Origin: Mercenaria mercenaria
Lineage: Eukaryota; Mollusca; Bivalvia; Venerida; Veneridae
DNA length: 64,000 nt
Assembly (NCBI RefSeq): GCF_021730395.1
Contig: NC_069362.1
Coordinates: 66,605,501-66,669,500 of the forward strand
Direction of reading: 5' to 3'
Every line of letters starts with the position of its first letter. Positions within the stretch are counted from its first letter, which is position 1. The position numbers and the translations under genes were made by a program. This document shows, one piece after another, positions 11,235-23,698 of the stretch. A model generated the notes under the pieces. That model worked only from the letters and a program-made list of their open reading frames with translations, was not told the DNA's origin and searched no databases.

Positions 11235-12889
11235 TACTAAAAATGTCCAAAGGTGACCTTGACCTTGGAGCTAGGGGTCTGGGTCTCGCATTCTTGCACA
11301 TGGTAAATTAAAACATTATGGGACACATTTGTGCCAAGTAATCTGAAACTCCCTTGATAATTGGCAGTGTTATTGGACCAGACAAGAAACAGACCCTGTT
11401 AACCTTTGATCTCTAAGTGTGATCTTGACCTTGGAGCTAGGGATCCGGGTCTTGTGCATGACACAATGTCCATTTATTATAGGGAACATTTATACCAAGT
11501 CATTTTAAAATCCCTTCAAGGATGGCAGAGCTATGGACTGGACAAGAAGCAGACCATGTTAACCTTTAACCTCTAAGTGTGACCTTTACCTTAGAGCTAG
11601 GTCACTGGATCTTGTGCATGACACATTGTCTCATGGGGAACATTGATGCCAAGTAGTTTAAAAATCCCATGATGAATAGCAGTTATGAAACGGACAAGAA
11701 ACAGACCCTGTTAACCTTTGACTTCTAAGTGTGACCTTGACCTTGGAGCTAGGGGTCTGGGTCTTGCACATGACATGTCATCTTATTATTGTGAACATTT
11801 ATGCCAAGTTATTTCAAAATCCCTTCATGGATGGCAGAGTTATGGACCAGACATGAAGGACACAGCCTATTTCTATGTCCCCCCTATTTTTCTTCAAAAA
11901 AGGCAGGGGACAACAAGGCAGTCTGAAATACAGCTATATTTCCTGCCACTGTTATGGATACTGAAAGAGCTGATGGTATTGGATGGATTAGCATTGACGC
12001 TGTTAAGTACATTTTATAGTCCATGTATGATAACATTAATGAATTTGTTCCAAGCGATATGCCGAGACTTGATGAGGTGATCATTTAGGAAATTGAAGGT
12101 TTAAACATTCGAGTTGTGACCTTGAGCTGGCATGGGTTAATTTTGAGTTCTGCACATAGTCTTGGTAAGGGGAATATTACACAAAGTGGACACAAAATGG
12201 AAGGCTCAAATTTTCGACCTCGAGTTGTGACCTTGCCTTGAGTCAACATGGCTGACTCATGAGTGCTGCATAGAGTCTTGATGAGGTGATCATTTTGACT
12301 AAATTTTCATGAAAAACCTTCAAGGGGTTTAGGAGATACAGAGCGGAAACAAAATGGAAGGTTCAAATCTTTGACCTAGAGTTGTGACCTTCCCTTGAGC
12401 CAACATGGCTGACTTATGAGTTTTGCACATCCTCTTGATGATGTGATCATTTGACCCAAATTTCATGAAAATCCTTCAAGGGGTTTAAGTTGTATGGAGC
12501 AGACACAATTGTTGCGAACAGACAGACGGTAAAAAGATCATTAAATTAAAAAACTTATGATCAAACATTTTTCATTAGTCTAAGCAGTCATATGATTAAT
12601 GATACATTAACATATGGGCAGAGCTGATAACAAGTATGGACCTGTGCGAAAAACTTATGATCAAATTTGACAGGGAAACAAGACACGTTTGTAAACACGT
12701 TTGTAAAATATGAATGCTTGCCATGATGGCTGAGTCAGACATCCCATTTTCAGTCCAGGGGCCACTATGACATTTCCCTTCGATAAACTGACCACAGACA
12801 TTCATCCAAAAAATTTGTGGACTGTAGGCCAAAGCCTTCTTAATCTACTGAGCAAAACCTGTGACACTGACCTTTGACCTGCTGACCCA
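11235..12889 (+). repeat. Degenerate tandem units with tgaccttgacc motifs
   Basis: Units carry 'gtgaccttgaccttggagctagggg', 'cttgcacatgacac' and 'aatcccttca'. They resemble the body of families D and E, but I see no element ends. The stretch 11855-12090 interrupts them and is not repeat-like: one plus-strand frame reads DTERADGIGWISIDAVKYIL, a stop, then SMYDNINEFVPSDMPRLDEV. That could be a fragment of a lost coding sequence. Confidence 0.5.
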
Positions 12890-13957
12890 ACAAGAGCTGT
12901 CACAGAAGACAGCGCACTTGACTATTTCGATGCTGGATAGTGACAGTGGGCACATCTGAGGAAACAAGAGTTGTCACTGGTGTGTTCAATGACTCCAATG
13001 GTTGATGAAGATATTGCACAATAGCTTGAGTCAATGTCAAAAATATTAAGTAATAAGAGAGGTAAAGATAAAGTGTATCAAAACACTATATAAGTATAAT
13101 TCTAAGCAAAAAGGGGGCATAATTCATGAAGTATTGGTGCAAGAGTTATGCACCTTGTGTCATAAATGGGTGATGATGTGGAACAACTACTTAAGTTTGA
13201 ATCAAATGCATTTCGTAATAACTAAGATGAAAATGTATCAAAATTAACCTTAATTCTAAGTAAAAGGGGGCATAATTCATGAAAAATTGGTGTGCAACTA
13301 GTGTTATATGATGTGGATGATAAGGTGTAGCAACTATTTTAAGTTTGAATCAAATCCATTTAGAAATTACTGAGATAGAGTGAAAGTGTATCAAAACTTT
13401 AACCTGAAATTCTAAGTAAAAAAGGGGGGGTAATTCATGAAATACTGGTGCACAAGTTATGGCCCTTGTGTCATATGAAGTGAGTGATGATGTTTAACAA
13501 CTATTTTAAGTTTGAATGAAATCCATTTAGTAATAACTGAGATATAGTGAAAGTGCATCAAAACTTTAACCTGAAATTCTAAGTAAAAGGGGGGATAATT
13601 AATTAAATATTGGTACCAGAGTTATGGGCCTTGTGTCATATGATGTGGAACAACTACTTTCAGTTTGAATCAGATCCATAAGAGTGAAAGTGCATCAAAA
13701 CTTTAACCTGAAATTCTAAGTAAAAAGGGGGGATAACTCATAAAATATTGGTGTGAGAATTATGGCCTTGTAACATATGTGGGTGATGATGAGGAATAAC
13801 TATTTTAAGTTTAAAGCTAATCCATCAAGTAATTACAGAGATATGGAGAAAAAAGAGAAAGTGTAAAAAGACTTAACCAAGGTGGGGACGCGGAAAGACG
13901 CTGATGCAGGGGTAAGTAGGATAGCTCTCCATATACTTCATTTAGTCGAGCTAAAAA
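12890..13957 (+). mobile_element. Family B element, divergent subfamily (B2)
   Basis: It starts ACAAGAGCTGTCACAGAAGA with hairpin CTGTCACAGAAGACAG, followed by CTTGACTATTTCGA. It ends near atttagtcgagctaaaaac. Body units have 'aagtaaaaagggggcataat', 'tcatgaaatattggtg' and 'gtgtcatatgatgtgg' at about 140-155 bp spacing. Confidence 0.65.
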
Positions 13958-14470
13958 CATTAAGAGTCAAGGCAATCATTTTATGAAGTTTGATGAATGC
14001 AGGCCTAAGTGTTCTTCAGTTAAAAATCAGAAACAAATTTTCAGCTCAAGATGATTGTGACCTTGACCTTGTGACCCCTAAAATGATAGGGGAAATTTAC
14101 TGACCACAGCCAATCATCTTATGAAGTTTTATGACTGTAGGCCGGTGTTTTTCAGTTGTTGATTAGAAACCTATTTCTGACCCATGTCATTGCAACCTTG
14201 ACTTTTGACATATTAACCTTCAAAACAATAGGCTCATTTAATGAAAACAGGCAATCATTGTATAAAACTTGACAAGTGTAGGATGAAGAGTTCTTCAGTG
14301 GTCTAACAGAAACCAATTTTTAACTCAAAGTCACTGGGACCTTGACCTACTGACCCCCTCCAAAACAATAGGGGTCATCTACTGACACTAGGCAATTATC
14401 TTATGAGGTGAAACCACTGTAGGCCAAAGCGTTCTTTTGTTACTGATTTGGAAACCCGCCCCTTTGGATG
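13958..14470 (+). repeat. Relic tandem units, no ends visible
   Basis: About four diverged units with 'ggcaatcattttatgaagtt' and 'gtgaccttgacctt'. No terminal motif of any family is visible. Confidence 0.45.
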
Positions 14471-17033
14471 CATCTTTGCCTTGCAAAGTCACTGTAAATG
14501 TTCTGTTAAAATATTTAAATCATAATAAATATCTTGAAACATTAACACTTCTTACATGATGTCCAGATTTTGGGTTTCCACAGTGGATATTTCCCATAGC
14601 TAAGTCTATTACATGTTTACTTTAATTTGTGAAGAGGACTGTAAGGGGGTTGGTTCCCGTTGCAAGAGCTGTTAGATTTTGCCTCAAAAAGTAATATAGG
14701 TATATATCAACATTTATATAGTAATTTTCAATAAAAGATAATATAAATGCTGAAAGCCGACTTTGTGTGACTGGACCAAAGACAGGGCTAACAAAAGACA
14801 AACTTTGCTGTTGTTTTTATCTTTATATACATGTATATATTCTTCTGTAATATCACTTCTAACACCACAACTACATATAATATTCAGAACTAAATACACT
14901 TTTAATATATTATGACTTGTCACTGAAATAATATCAACAAAAAAAACAAAAATATCACCAAAACAGAATGAAAGACAAAAGTTTACAAGAATGTGCATGT
15001 GTGTATAATAATAGTATTGAAATCAAAATATATACAGTGTTATTTCCTATATCTTATAAGAGAAATGGATGTTCTTTTGAATAACTGGTAAAGCATTTAA
15101 GGTTTTATTTTCTGTCCTAATAAATCAATTTTAATACATCTTATATACAAAAAAACTATATTCAGTTTCATTGCTCTATCTATTAAACTTGACATGGTCA
15201 CATATTATTTAACCTTTGCAGCTATCGTTTTTAATGAAAACTTGCTGTTACTAAAATACAACTGACCAAGTTGGATAAATACATGTTGATTTATGTCAAT
15301 GAGTCTGTCTTAAAATACAGCTGTTAGTGTTTTATACATTTTTAATAACCTTTATACCAACCAAGTGACCTCATTTTCTGTCCTAGATTTACTAAAACTT
15401 TTTTTTTGTATTTAAGAACAAGTCCTGCCATAAAGTTGTAAAGAAACCACCAGTCATCAGAGATAAAACCACTGACACAATGTTTAGTGTATTCTAATTT
15501 ATTTTAGCTCAATTGTGATGAAAGCTTCAAGCTTATCTGAACCACTTCCGAGTCCACTTCCTAGAAAAGGCAGTCCTGATGTCATATCAGGTGAAGCAGT
15601 GGCCCTAGGCACCCACAATCCACGGGTTGAGTGGCAAACACCTTTACTACCAGACCAATGCTCCTCTTGAAGCTGCAAAGTTTCATACAGCGTACATGTA
15701 TTTGCAACAAAAAACAACCTCTTACTGAAATACTATATTGTGTGTACCTTAGCAGTTTTTACAATTTGGCACTAAAACCATGTGATCTGTCACTTGTACA
15801 GGTCACTGAAAATCTGTTATGTGATAACTAATACATTTTTTTTCACCGGCATTATAGGTGTTTACAGTAACACAAAACTCAAATAATGGAATGTTTATGC
15901 ACAAGTAACAACAACAATAAAATGAAGATCAGAAAAAATATTCTATTTAAGATATTAAGCACTTTTATGTGATATTGCACTAAACCCTAATGCTGTGTTC
16001 TCTAAGTGAACACAGACTAACTTTCATATAAACTATACTTCTTTATAATACTTCTTGATGGACTTTCAATTTTAAGGAATTGCTTAAGGAAAAGCCAGCA
16101 AATATAAACAGCAATCAGAAGTAAGAAATATAACAAACAAGCAAACTTAATTACATGTATTTTTCGCTATATAATATGTTTTTGTCAGTGCAGCATGGTA
16201 AAGTTCTAATAAAGAGACATTCCATGAATGTTAACTCACATTTTCTGACACTTTAAACCTCCATATATAACCTTTATGTATTATAGTTACCATTCTGATT
16301 TGCTTTAAAAACATCAATAAAAAGACAGTTCCACAAGTCTCTCTACAGCAAGGTACTGGAAGTCTTTATAACACTCAACAATGCTTAATAAAAAGTTTTC
16401 CTAACAAAAAAAAAGCCCAAAACAAATATAAATCTAATATATAAATAGGTCTATGAGAAAACGAGATTAGAATAATCCAACTGACATACATGTATATTTG
16501 TGTCAATCCATAAAGGTCTCCTTGTAGAGCAATTTACTATGCCGAGTAAAAGTGGACATGGCTTCATTCCAAACATTGTCTGTCAAAGACTATTAACAAT
16601 GTCTTCAGTCAGATAATACACATCACTGAACTATGCATATCAACATACAGTAATAAATTTTATCAGAAGTTTTGTCAGAGTCTTAAAAAAATATGCTTTA
16701 ATTTCACCCTTGTTTATAGACACTTTTCCAGTGAAATGATGATTTCAGTTTATACTCCGCTGTGAGACTCCTGTGCCCTGTGCCCTGCGCTTGGAAGTAC
16801 TGGGCATGTAAAATGCACTATAAGGTATCTTTATGGACTGACACGGTGTATACACATGTGACTGTTCACCTACATAAAAGTGACTGCTTGCCTATACAGG
16901 TGACTGTCGCCTATATACATTTGAATGCTGAACTATATACAAAAATGTACATGAGATTTTTTTCCTATATAAATGTGACTACTGCAAGTGTCTGTTTCAA
17001 GTACTATTTAAATTATACCAGTCTAAATCTCAC
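14471..17033. other. AT-rich intergenic stretch with a SINE relic
   Basis: Apart from the SINE relic at 15500-15668 there is no recognisable feature. The open frames at 14714-14998 and 16762-17121 have no family resemblance; the second runs into the D element and its SINE. Confidence 0.45.
15500..15668 (-). mobile_element. tRNA-derived SINE relic
   Basis: It shares the tail ttttagctcaattgtgatga and the body (accacttccgagtccacttcct) with the better copy at 56195-56366. The tRNA-like head at the high-coordinate side is decayed (cacccacaatccacgggttg). Orientation is minus. Confidence 0.6.
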
Positions 17034-17846
17034 ACAAGAGCTGTGTATAAAAAAACATATGCCCCCCATGATGGGTTGTCCCATATTCAGTCCCATGATC
17101 ACAATGACCTTGACACTTTAGTTTATACTAATTTATTTTAGGTCGATTGTTAAGCAAGTTCTACAACTTATATTAATCACACCTCATTCCTGATGGAATC
17201 AATCACCACAAAGGTATAAGGGAAGAGAAGCCAGCCAGTTTCCCTTTTAACGCTGAGCGCCAAGCAAGGGAGCTGCTAGTACCATTTTTCACATCTTTGG
17301 TATGAGGCTGCCAGGGATCGAACCCACAACCTCCTGTAGTCGAAGCAGACGCTCTACCACTAGGCTACTGAGGCGGTATACCTTGACCTTTGACCCCACA
17401 ATGACACAGGTCATCTACTTGATAAGTCCAATCAAGCTATCATGCTTGAAGATACTGGATCTGGCAAGTTAGTGAGCAGAAAATGTTTTCGAAGTTCAGG
17501 TTTATTTGACTTTGACCTACTGATCCCTAAGCAAAAGGGGTCATCTACTTCATAAGCCCAATAATGCTACCAAGTTTTAATGTGCTGAGTCAAGGGGTTC
17601 TCAATTTATTGGGGGAAAGCGTTTCAAGGTTCAGGCCCCTGTGACCTTGACCTTTGATCAATTGACCCTTAAATCATTGGGGTTCATATACTTCATATGC
17701 CCCGATCATGCTACCAGGTTTGATTGTTCTGGGTCAAGTGTTTCTCACTCAGATAAATACAATAATAACAGACAGACAAACAGACCAACCAATATGACCA
17801 ACATGTGCAAAGCAAAACATCCCACTTCTTCAAAGGGATGCATGGC
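17034..17846 (+). mobile_element. Family D element (D1), split by a SINE
   Basis: It starts ACAAGAGCTGTGTATAAAAA with CATATGCCCCCCATG close behind. The body has 'gaccttgacctttgac' and 'gtcatctacttcataagcccaa' units. It ends with a degenerate hairpin (catcccacttcttcaaagggatgcat). The SINE at 17118-17378 lies between 'caatgaccttgacac' and 'taccttgacctttgac', so it came in later. Confidence 0.6.
17118..17378 (-). mobile_element. tRNA-derived SINE, nearly complete
   Basis: Read on the minus strand it has an A box (TAGTGGTAGAGCGTC) and a B box (GTGGGTTCGATCC). An unrelated body follows, then a tail (AATCGACCTAAAATAAAT) shared with the copies at 15.5 and 56.2 kb. The architecture matches widespread molluscan tRNA-SINEs (V-SINE/RUDI-like). 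The subfamily name is not certain. Confidence 0.75.
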
Positions 17847-19220
17847 TAGGACATTTTATGTTCCTAAAAATTATACTATCACACAATTATACAAACATTT
17901 TAATTTATCATTTATACTATACATTCCCTTTTCAATGCCCTCACTTTTTCAGATAACATAACATACAATACACAACTGGCAACCTGCTGAACAAAAATGA
18001 TAATTAACTAATATAGTCTGAGTGCAATTTGCAAAATTAATTCTAAGTAAGGTAAAGACTAAAAGAAAGTGGAAGAAATAGCATATTTTTGAGGATGTCC
18101 TGTAAAGACAAAAAGCTTAAATAACTAGAACTGAGAGCTGCAGAGGTTTTGAGTATAACCTGTAATATCTGGCCTCATGTTCACAAAACATTTTCAGTCT
18201 CAGCTAAGTTTGATAATAAAACCTATTTTTTATCTATATCTAATTTACATGTTTAGAATTAAATGTTAAGGTATTAACTATTTTTAAGGGATTATTCGGT
18301 ACTGATGGCCAGTTTCAATCAGAATTTAATCTGTAAGTTCTACTAAAATTTGCTATCAAAATTTCAGTCTCTGACTCAGCTGAGACCAAGAAATGTTTCG
18401 TGAACACTGGGCCTGGTTATGAGTAATTTTATTACAATATAAGGGTGACACAGGGGCAATGAAGTATTGAAATACATCTAGGATGATGAAGTACATGTAT
18501 AGTAATTGTGCAAACATTCAGAGCAGTTTCTGCCACTTTGTATTTTAAGATTTATATTTATAATAATAACTAGGATTTTTTTTCTATAAAAATAATTGAT
18601 TAACTCTGTCAAACACTGAGACTTACATGGCACATGCAGGGCTTATAATACACTGTAACTTAAATATCAGAATTTTTATGACATTACAATGTTTTACACT
18701 GGAGCTCATACCTATTTACCAGGTCGTATCTGATCATATATTAAGTTTATTACAATAATAATAATAATAATAATAATACTTTATTCAACAAGGCAGCAGC
18801 AATCTTCCATATGGGCCTCAGTAATATATCAACATTAAAATTTCTAAAATTATTAGGCCTACTACTGATTCTTAAAATCCCTTTAAACACCCTAGCTTGA
18901 CAATCATTGTTTACGGTCCTGTACTGGATGTTAAAGGTAGAAGGTACATGTGCTGAACATTTGGACAGCTCTCTATTCCTTGGCACAATATTTCCTGCAT
19001 CTAAATAATACTCCAGTACGTCAGCTGGTGTTTAGCACAAGATGTATGTCATTCCTGTGGTAACATTTTAACTTCTGTGTTCCCTAAAGGCTTGAAACAT
19101 TAATACATGTATTTTATTATATCAGCATATGGAATATACTTACATAATATACCTATACGATATATCAGTACCATAACACAAGATCCGCCTTGTATTTTTC
19201 AATGTATTTAAGAAATGAAA
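17847..19220. other. Mostly unique AT-rich sequence with a TAA microsatellite
   Basis: An (AAT)n tract lies at 18753-18778. The sequence after it (actttattcaacaaggcagc) looks like the A/T-rich 3' junction of an interspersed repeat on the minus strand, but I cannot assign a family. Confidence 0.4.
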
Positions 19221-19352
19221 TAATTTTTTCTGGTGTTCATGCGAAATGAACGACAGAATAGGATCGGCAAATCATGAATCGCACTAGCAATTCATGTTTA
19301 ATCCGCCGATCCCATTCTGTCATTCATTTTGCATGAACACCGAAAAAAATAG
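19221..19352. repeat. Foldback element, ~60 bp arms
   Basis: The left arm (19221-19280: ggtgttcatgcgaaatgaac, gacagaataggatcggc) is the imperfect reverse complement of the right arm (19291-19352: gccgatcccattctgtcatt, catgaacacc). The spacer is ~10 bp. It would form a cruciform or hairpin RNA. Confidence 0.75.
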
Positions 19353-20188
19353 TTTTTCTAATTATATTATATTTCCTTTCCATTTGTAAACAAGATAATA
19401 TTATAAATTGCACATATTTTGTGGCATTTAACATTAAAATCAGCTTCCCGGCCATTCCGTTTCAACACACGGAATAACTGCGACATCATCTAAGGAAGGT
19501 TCTCCCTGACTATATGCGGACATCGTCAAAACAGCAGTGAGTTATCACAAAGCAGCAATGACGTAAATTTCACCCCTTTTCTTTTGCTGTTCATACAAAA
19601 TGAACGTCATAATTTTCAATGGAAAAGAATAGGACGAATGTAAATATTTTTCTAACAATACCACTAGAATGACAGGTTGTCTTCAACTGTTAATATTTAC
19701 AGGATTCAATGTTTATTTCTTTTAAGTCTAGCAAATTTCTACTCCATTTTCAGACTATGACAAGCTAGAACAATCTGAGTATAAGCAAAATCTTAGTCCT
19801 GATAGTAAAACATGAACTTTGTTAACATTTACAATGACACATGATTTATAATAAAACATTCAAACCCTGTAAACAGTAATTGTTACTTCCACCTAGGTAC
19901 CATAATTAGAAGGTACTAGCCGTTATTAAATGGAAAAGCTAACAAAACACTACTGAGATCATAGTACAACTGAGTTTTCTTTATCATAAGTCTTAGTAAA
20001 ATTTTCTGAAAATGTCTTCTCCCTCCCTACTCAGTGAGTATTCAACTAGGTAATGTCAAAAGAAATACAAACTAGCAGTAAACAGTAGTTAAAGTGATCA
20101 TGATAAACTATGATATACTGCAAGCTTTAACTGAAGTTCACAATAACCACCTGAACAGGACATTATACAATTGTCTCTAGGACATTAT

Positions 20189-20393
20189 TTAACCCTTACC
20201 CTGCTAAATTTCTATAATGAACTTGTCCATCTTTCAATTTGGACAGTGCCATTACCTGTTAAAAGGGGTGTTTACCAAAAAAGAAACTGACTGAATAGCG
20301 AACAGTGCAGACCATGATCAGACTGCACAGATGATCTTGGTCTGCACTGGTCGCAAAGGCAGAATCACTTGCCGCCAGCAGGCTAAGGGTTAA
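20189..20393. mobile_element. piggyBac-type MITE with TTAA ends
   Basis: The left end TTAACCCTTACCCTGCT and the right end AGCAGGCTAAGGGTTAA are inverted copies with one mismatch. TTAA at both ends fits the piggyBac target duplication, and the CCC start fits that superfamily. The interior (gcgaacagtgcagaccatga, gcactggtcgc) is itself a foldback related to 5303-5537. It is 205 bp long and non-coding. Confidence 0.7.
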
Positions 20394-21319
20394 GATTAAT
20401 TTGGCACTATCATAAACAAAAGCTTGACCCTTCCACGTAATACAGCAAAGTGTATCAGAATGACAACATTAGTTTATTTTTATTTCTGGTATGTTTCCTA
20501 GGAATATTACGGTATAAAATTCAAAACATTAAAATAAGTCTAGGAAATAGTATCTGAATATGTAGAAGAAATGCATGTTTTCTGACAGGCTCTTAACAAC
20601 CTATTCCTGTCTAAATCACCTGTCATACTATGTGACTGCCTATCAACTGGCATAAAATAACAAAATGAGAAAATGCCATAATTTCTAAAACAATCATGTA
20701 TCAAAATGTCACCAAAATATGAGTCCTTGAGATTTTTTGAAATGTAAATACCAGATTCATCAAATGTAATAAAACATGTACTATACAGTAATATTATGTA
20801 CTACAAGGGACGGCTTTAACACTACCTCTTCCTTACTCCTACACTTTAATAAAAATCTGACTAATAATATATTATTTCTCATGAAATATATCCTCTTATC
20901 AAATAACATGTCAATTAACAAACAATGTAATCTGCACACGTTTTTTTTTAAAAGCTTTTCATTTTCAATTTAAAATGGACACTTCATTCTCATAAAGATA
21001 CTACCTGTCTTAATACAGAAAATATTATGCATAAAAAAACTTGCAAGTTTTTGTGATGGTCTTCATTAGAATGAGAAACAAAAATGTGGCCAACAAATCC
21101 CAACCTTCCTTCATTCTATACAACTTATGTTAAATTCCAACCAATTATAAATGAACAAGGGAGAGTGTTGGGAGGCGGGAGATTGTCTTATACTCCAGCT
21201 CTATGGAAGACATAAATTAATTAATCTGAACTGTAAATGTATCCCAAAATCGAATGTGGAAAATGAAAAAATAAACTGGGAAAAACTGAAATTATACCAA
21301 GATATTATATATGATGTCA

Positions 21320-22260
21320 TGATGACCTAGATTCGAATTTGTCCTAGATATACCTGTAAGATAAACATTTTCAGTAGGTTTCATGTTTATCAAGAGTAAA
21401 ATGAGGTCTTTTAAGGGTTAAGAAAATTTTATATGATTTGACCTTGTGACCTACTTTCTGGCTCCTAGATGACCCACTTCAGCACCTAATACAGCCTTCC
21501 TAAAGAAAAACATTCTGACCAGGTTTCATTATAGATCTGGTACAAAATATGGCTTCCCTCTAGAGTGCTTTCAATGATTTGACCATGTGGCCATCTTTTT
21601 GATCCCGTATGACCCTGTTTCTAACTAAACCTTCATAAAGACAAAAACTATAAACCAGTTAATTAAACACAGATCAAGTAGAGCATATGGCCTCTAATGT
21701 GTTAATTAAGTTTTAATGTTTGACTAACTGACCTACTGCACAAAAAAAGTGATCCTAGCCACCCAGGTTAAATCTTGGCCTAGATTTCATGAGGAAAAAC
21801 ATTTTAATAGCCTTCATATATATATCAAGTTAAAACTATGGCCTCTAAAGTGTTAAGACTCTACCACATAATTTAGTGACCTGCCTTTTTGCCTCAACTG
21901 ACTCAAATTCAAACTTTACCTAGATTTCATGTGGTCAAACACTGACCAGGTTTCATAAAGATCAGGCAGAAAATACACAGCCTCTAGAATATGATTTGAC
22001 CAAGTGACCTACCTTTCTGACCCTAGATGACCTAGTTTTAAAATTTGACCTAACTTTCATAAAGACAAACATTCTATCCAGGTTTCATGAAGATCAGACA
22101 GAAATATGACCTCTTCAGAATTAACAAAGCTTTTCTATGATATGACCTACTGACCTAGTTTCTGACCCAATTCTGATGGTGTATGGGATTTTAAGGCAAA
22201 TGACCTAAATTTCATTAGGATCCAGCCTAAATTATGATCTCTTAAGAGTTTCACCAAATC
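21320..22260 (+). repeat. Old family A-like relic
   Basis: Diverged units with 'gacctagtttctgaccc', 'aaagacaaacattct' and 'ggtttcatgaagatcag' are present. Neither end is recognisable. Unit divergence is much higher than in the copies at 43.6 or 47.4 kb, so this is an older insertion. Confidence 0.55.
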
Positions 22261-23001
22261 AACTGTGAATGCCTAACAATGGATACTAGCTTACCCACAA
22301 GTACTAGAGATATCAAAATAAAAAATGATCACAAAAAAATAAGAAACTACAAACATATGTCATGAAAACAGACTTGCAAAAACCCTTAAATAATGAGAAT
22401 TTAAAAAAAAAAAATTCAATTTAGGTTAAAAGGTTAGCATCTAATCTTCGACTATTTCAAGCCTTGTGTAAAGTATCATATAACTGTAATAATATTCAAT
22501 AATTGTAAGGAATTATCTTGAATACATCATGTTTTCAGACATTATCCTACTCTAAGAATTTGCTTAAAGTGCCACTTTTTGCTGTACTGTGTTACAGGAA
22601 TGCTTCATCACTGAGATCATCAATGTAAACATCGTCTTATAAACTTGTTAGTAAACTATTCACTCACATTGTTAGTGTACAGAGACAGAATAACAAAACA
22701 TATTACTTCATTTTTAAATATTGCTTTTGCCCGGGCCAGATTATAACAGGCTACAATTCTTAAAATTTTACAATTAGTCTTAATAACCCACACATTTAAG
22801 GTGAAAAAAATTTCTCTCAAAAATCTATTAAAAGTGATTGCTCTGAAAGTGACTAGTGGTACAAACTTATTGACATAAGATTTTTCCAAGATATTCTTAC
22901 GGGCAACCAAAAATATTGTGCAAAAGTAGTAAACTGTTGCGAAGCTTTTGAAATAATGCAGAAAATTTAAATTCTTCTTGCATATTTACCGATATCTAAC
23001 T

Positions 23002-23007
23002 TTTATT
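23002..23007 (-). promoter_or_regulatory. Possible polyadenylation signal of TBC1D16
   Basis: AATAAA on the minus strand, about 510 bases past the stop codon. It is the first clear one downstream. The region is AT-rich, so chance occurrence is possible and other signals lie further on. Confidence 0.35.
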
Positions 23008-23512
23008 TTCACCCAATTTAACACTTTTCAGTGTCATCTATACATTTTATGTCAAACTAGGTGGAAATGAACATGTGGAAAAATTTCACCCAAACTGTGG
23101 ACAAGTAATTTCAATATTTTCCATGAAAAAAGACAGTTTCTAAAGGCTCAATTGAAGTAAAATTCTGGTCAACAAGTATAAAAAACCCCACAAAAAATGT
23201 TAACCTATGGCAAGTGAAACAAGACTCAATCAAGGGCAAGTGAAATAAAAGTTGTGAGCCATCTTTGGCACAAACAAAAACTGAGATTAACAGAATACAA
23301 AAGAAAAAACAAAAGAAACAAATGGTTCCAAATCAATCCAAAGTTTTCATGGAATAACTTGTGGAAAGATGGGATAAAACCTCTGCATTTACACCTGGCT
23401 TTATCCAGTCACCTATATGAAACTTTCTTGTACTTCCACAATATCTCTATAACATGAATCACACTTTGACTCAAGCTCAAACTGTTGATTCTCTGCTCCT
23501 TCTTTACTGATC

Positions 23513-23698
23513 TTATTCAGATTCTGGCGAGTTGACTGGGCTAAGGTAGGGGCACTCGACATTCAGGTGGTTGCCTGCACATTCCACTGTGGGTACATGA
23601 CCCGAGTCCCACATACCCTGGCCACACAGGGAACACAAACCATGTAGTGTACATGGTATCACAGGACGTCGACGGTACTCATGCAACAAACCTCGAGC
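23513..23698 (-). CDS. TBC1D16: TBC1D16 last coding exon
   Basis: The acceptor is TTATTTCAG, then 61 codons ARGLLHEYRRRPVIPCTLHG to VNSPESE and TAA. Cysteines in CTLHGLCSLCGQGMWDSG and ECAGNH..ECPY are the conserved C-terminal Cys/His cluster of TBC1D16, possibly zinc-binding. The exon is too short to show up as a long open frame. Confidence 0.93.
   Translation of the reverse strand, partial: ARGLLHEYRRRPVIPCTLHGLCSLCGQGMWDSGHVPTVECAGNHLNVECPYLSPVNSPESE

Noticed and set aside
18750-18986. Minus-strand frame ending in a leucine run
   Set aside because: The leucine run is the TAA microsatellite. The remainder resembles no family I can name; possibly the 3' end of an interspersed repeat.
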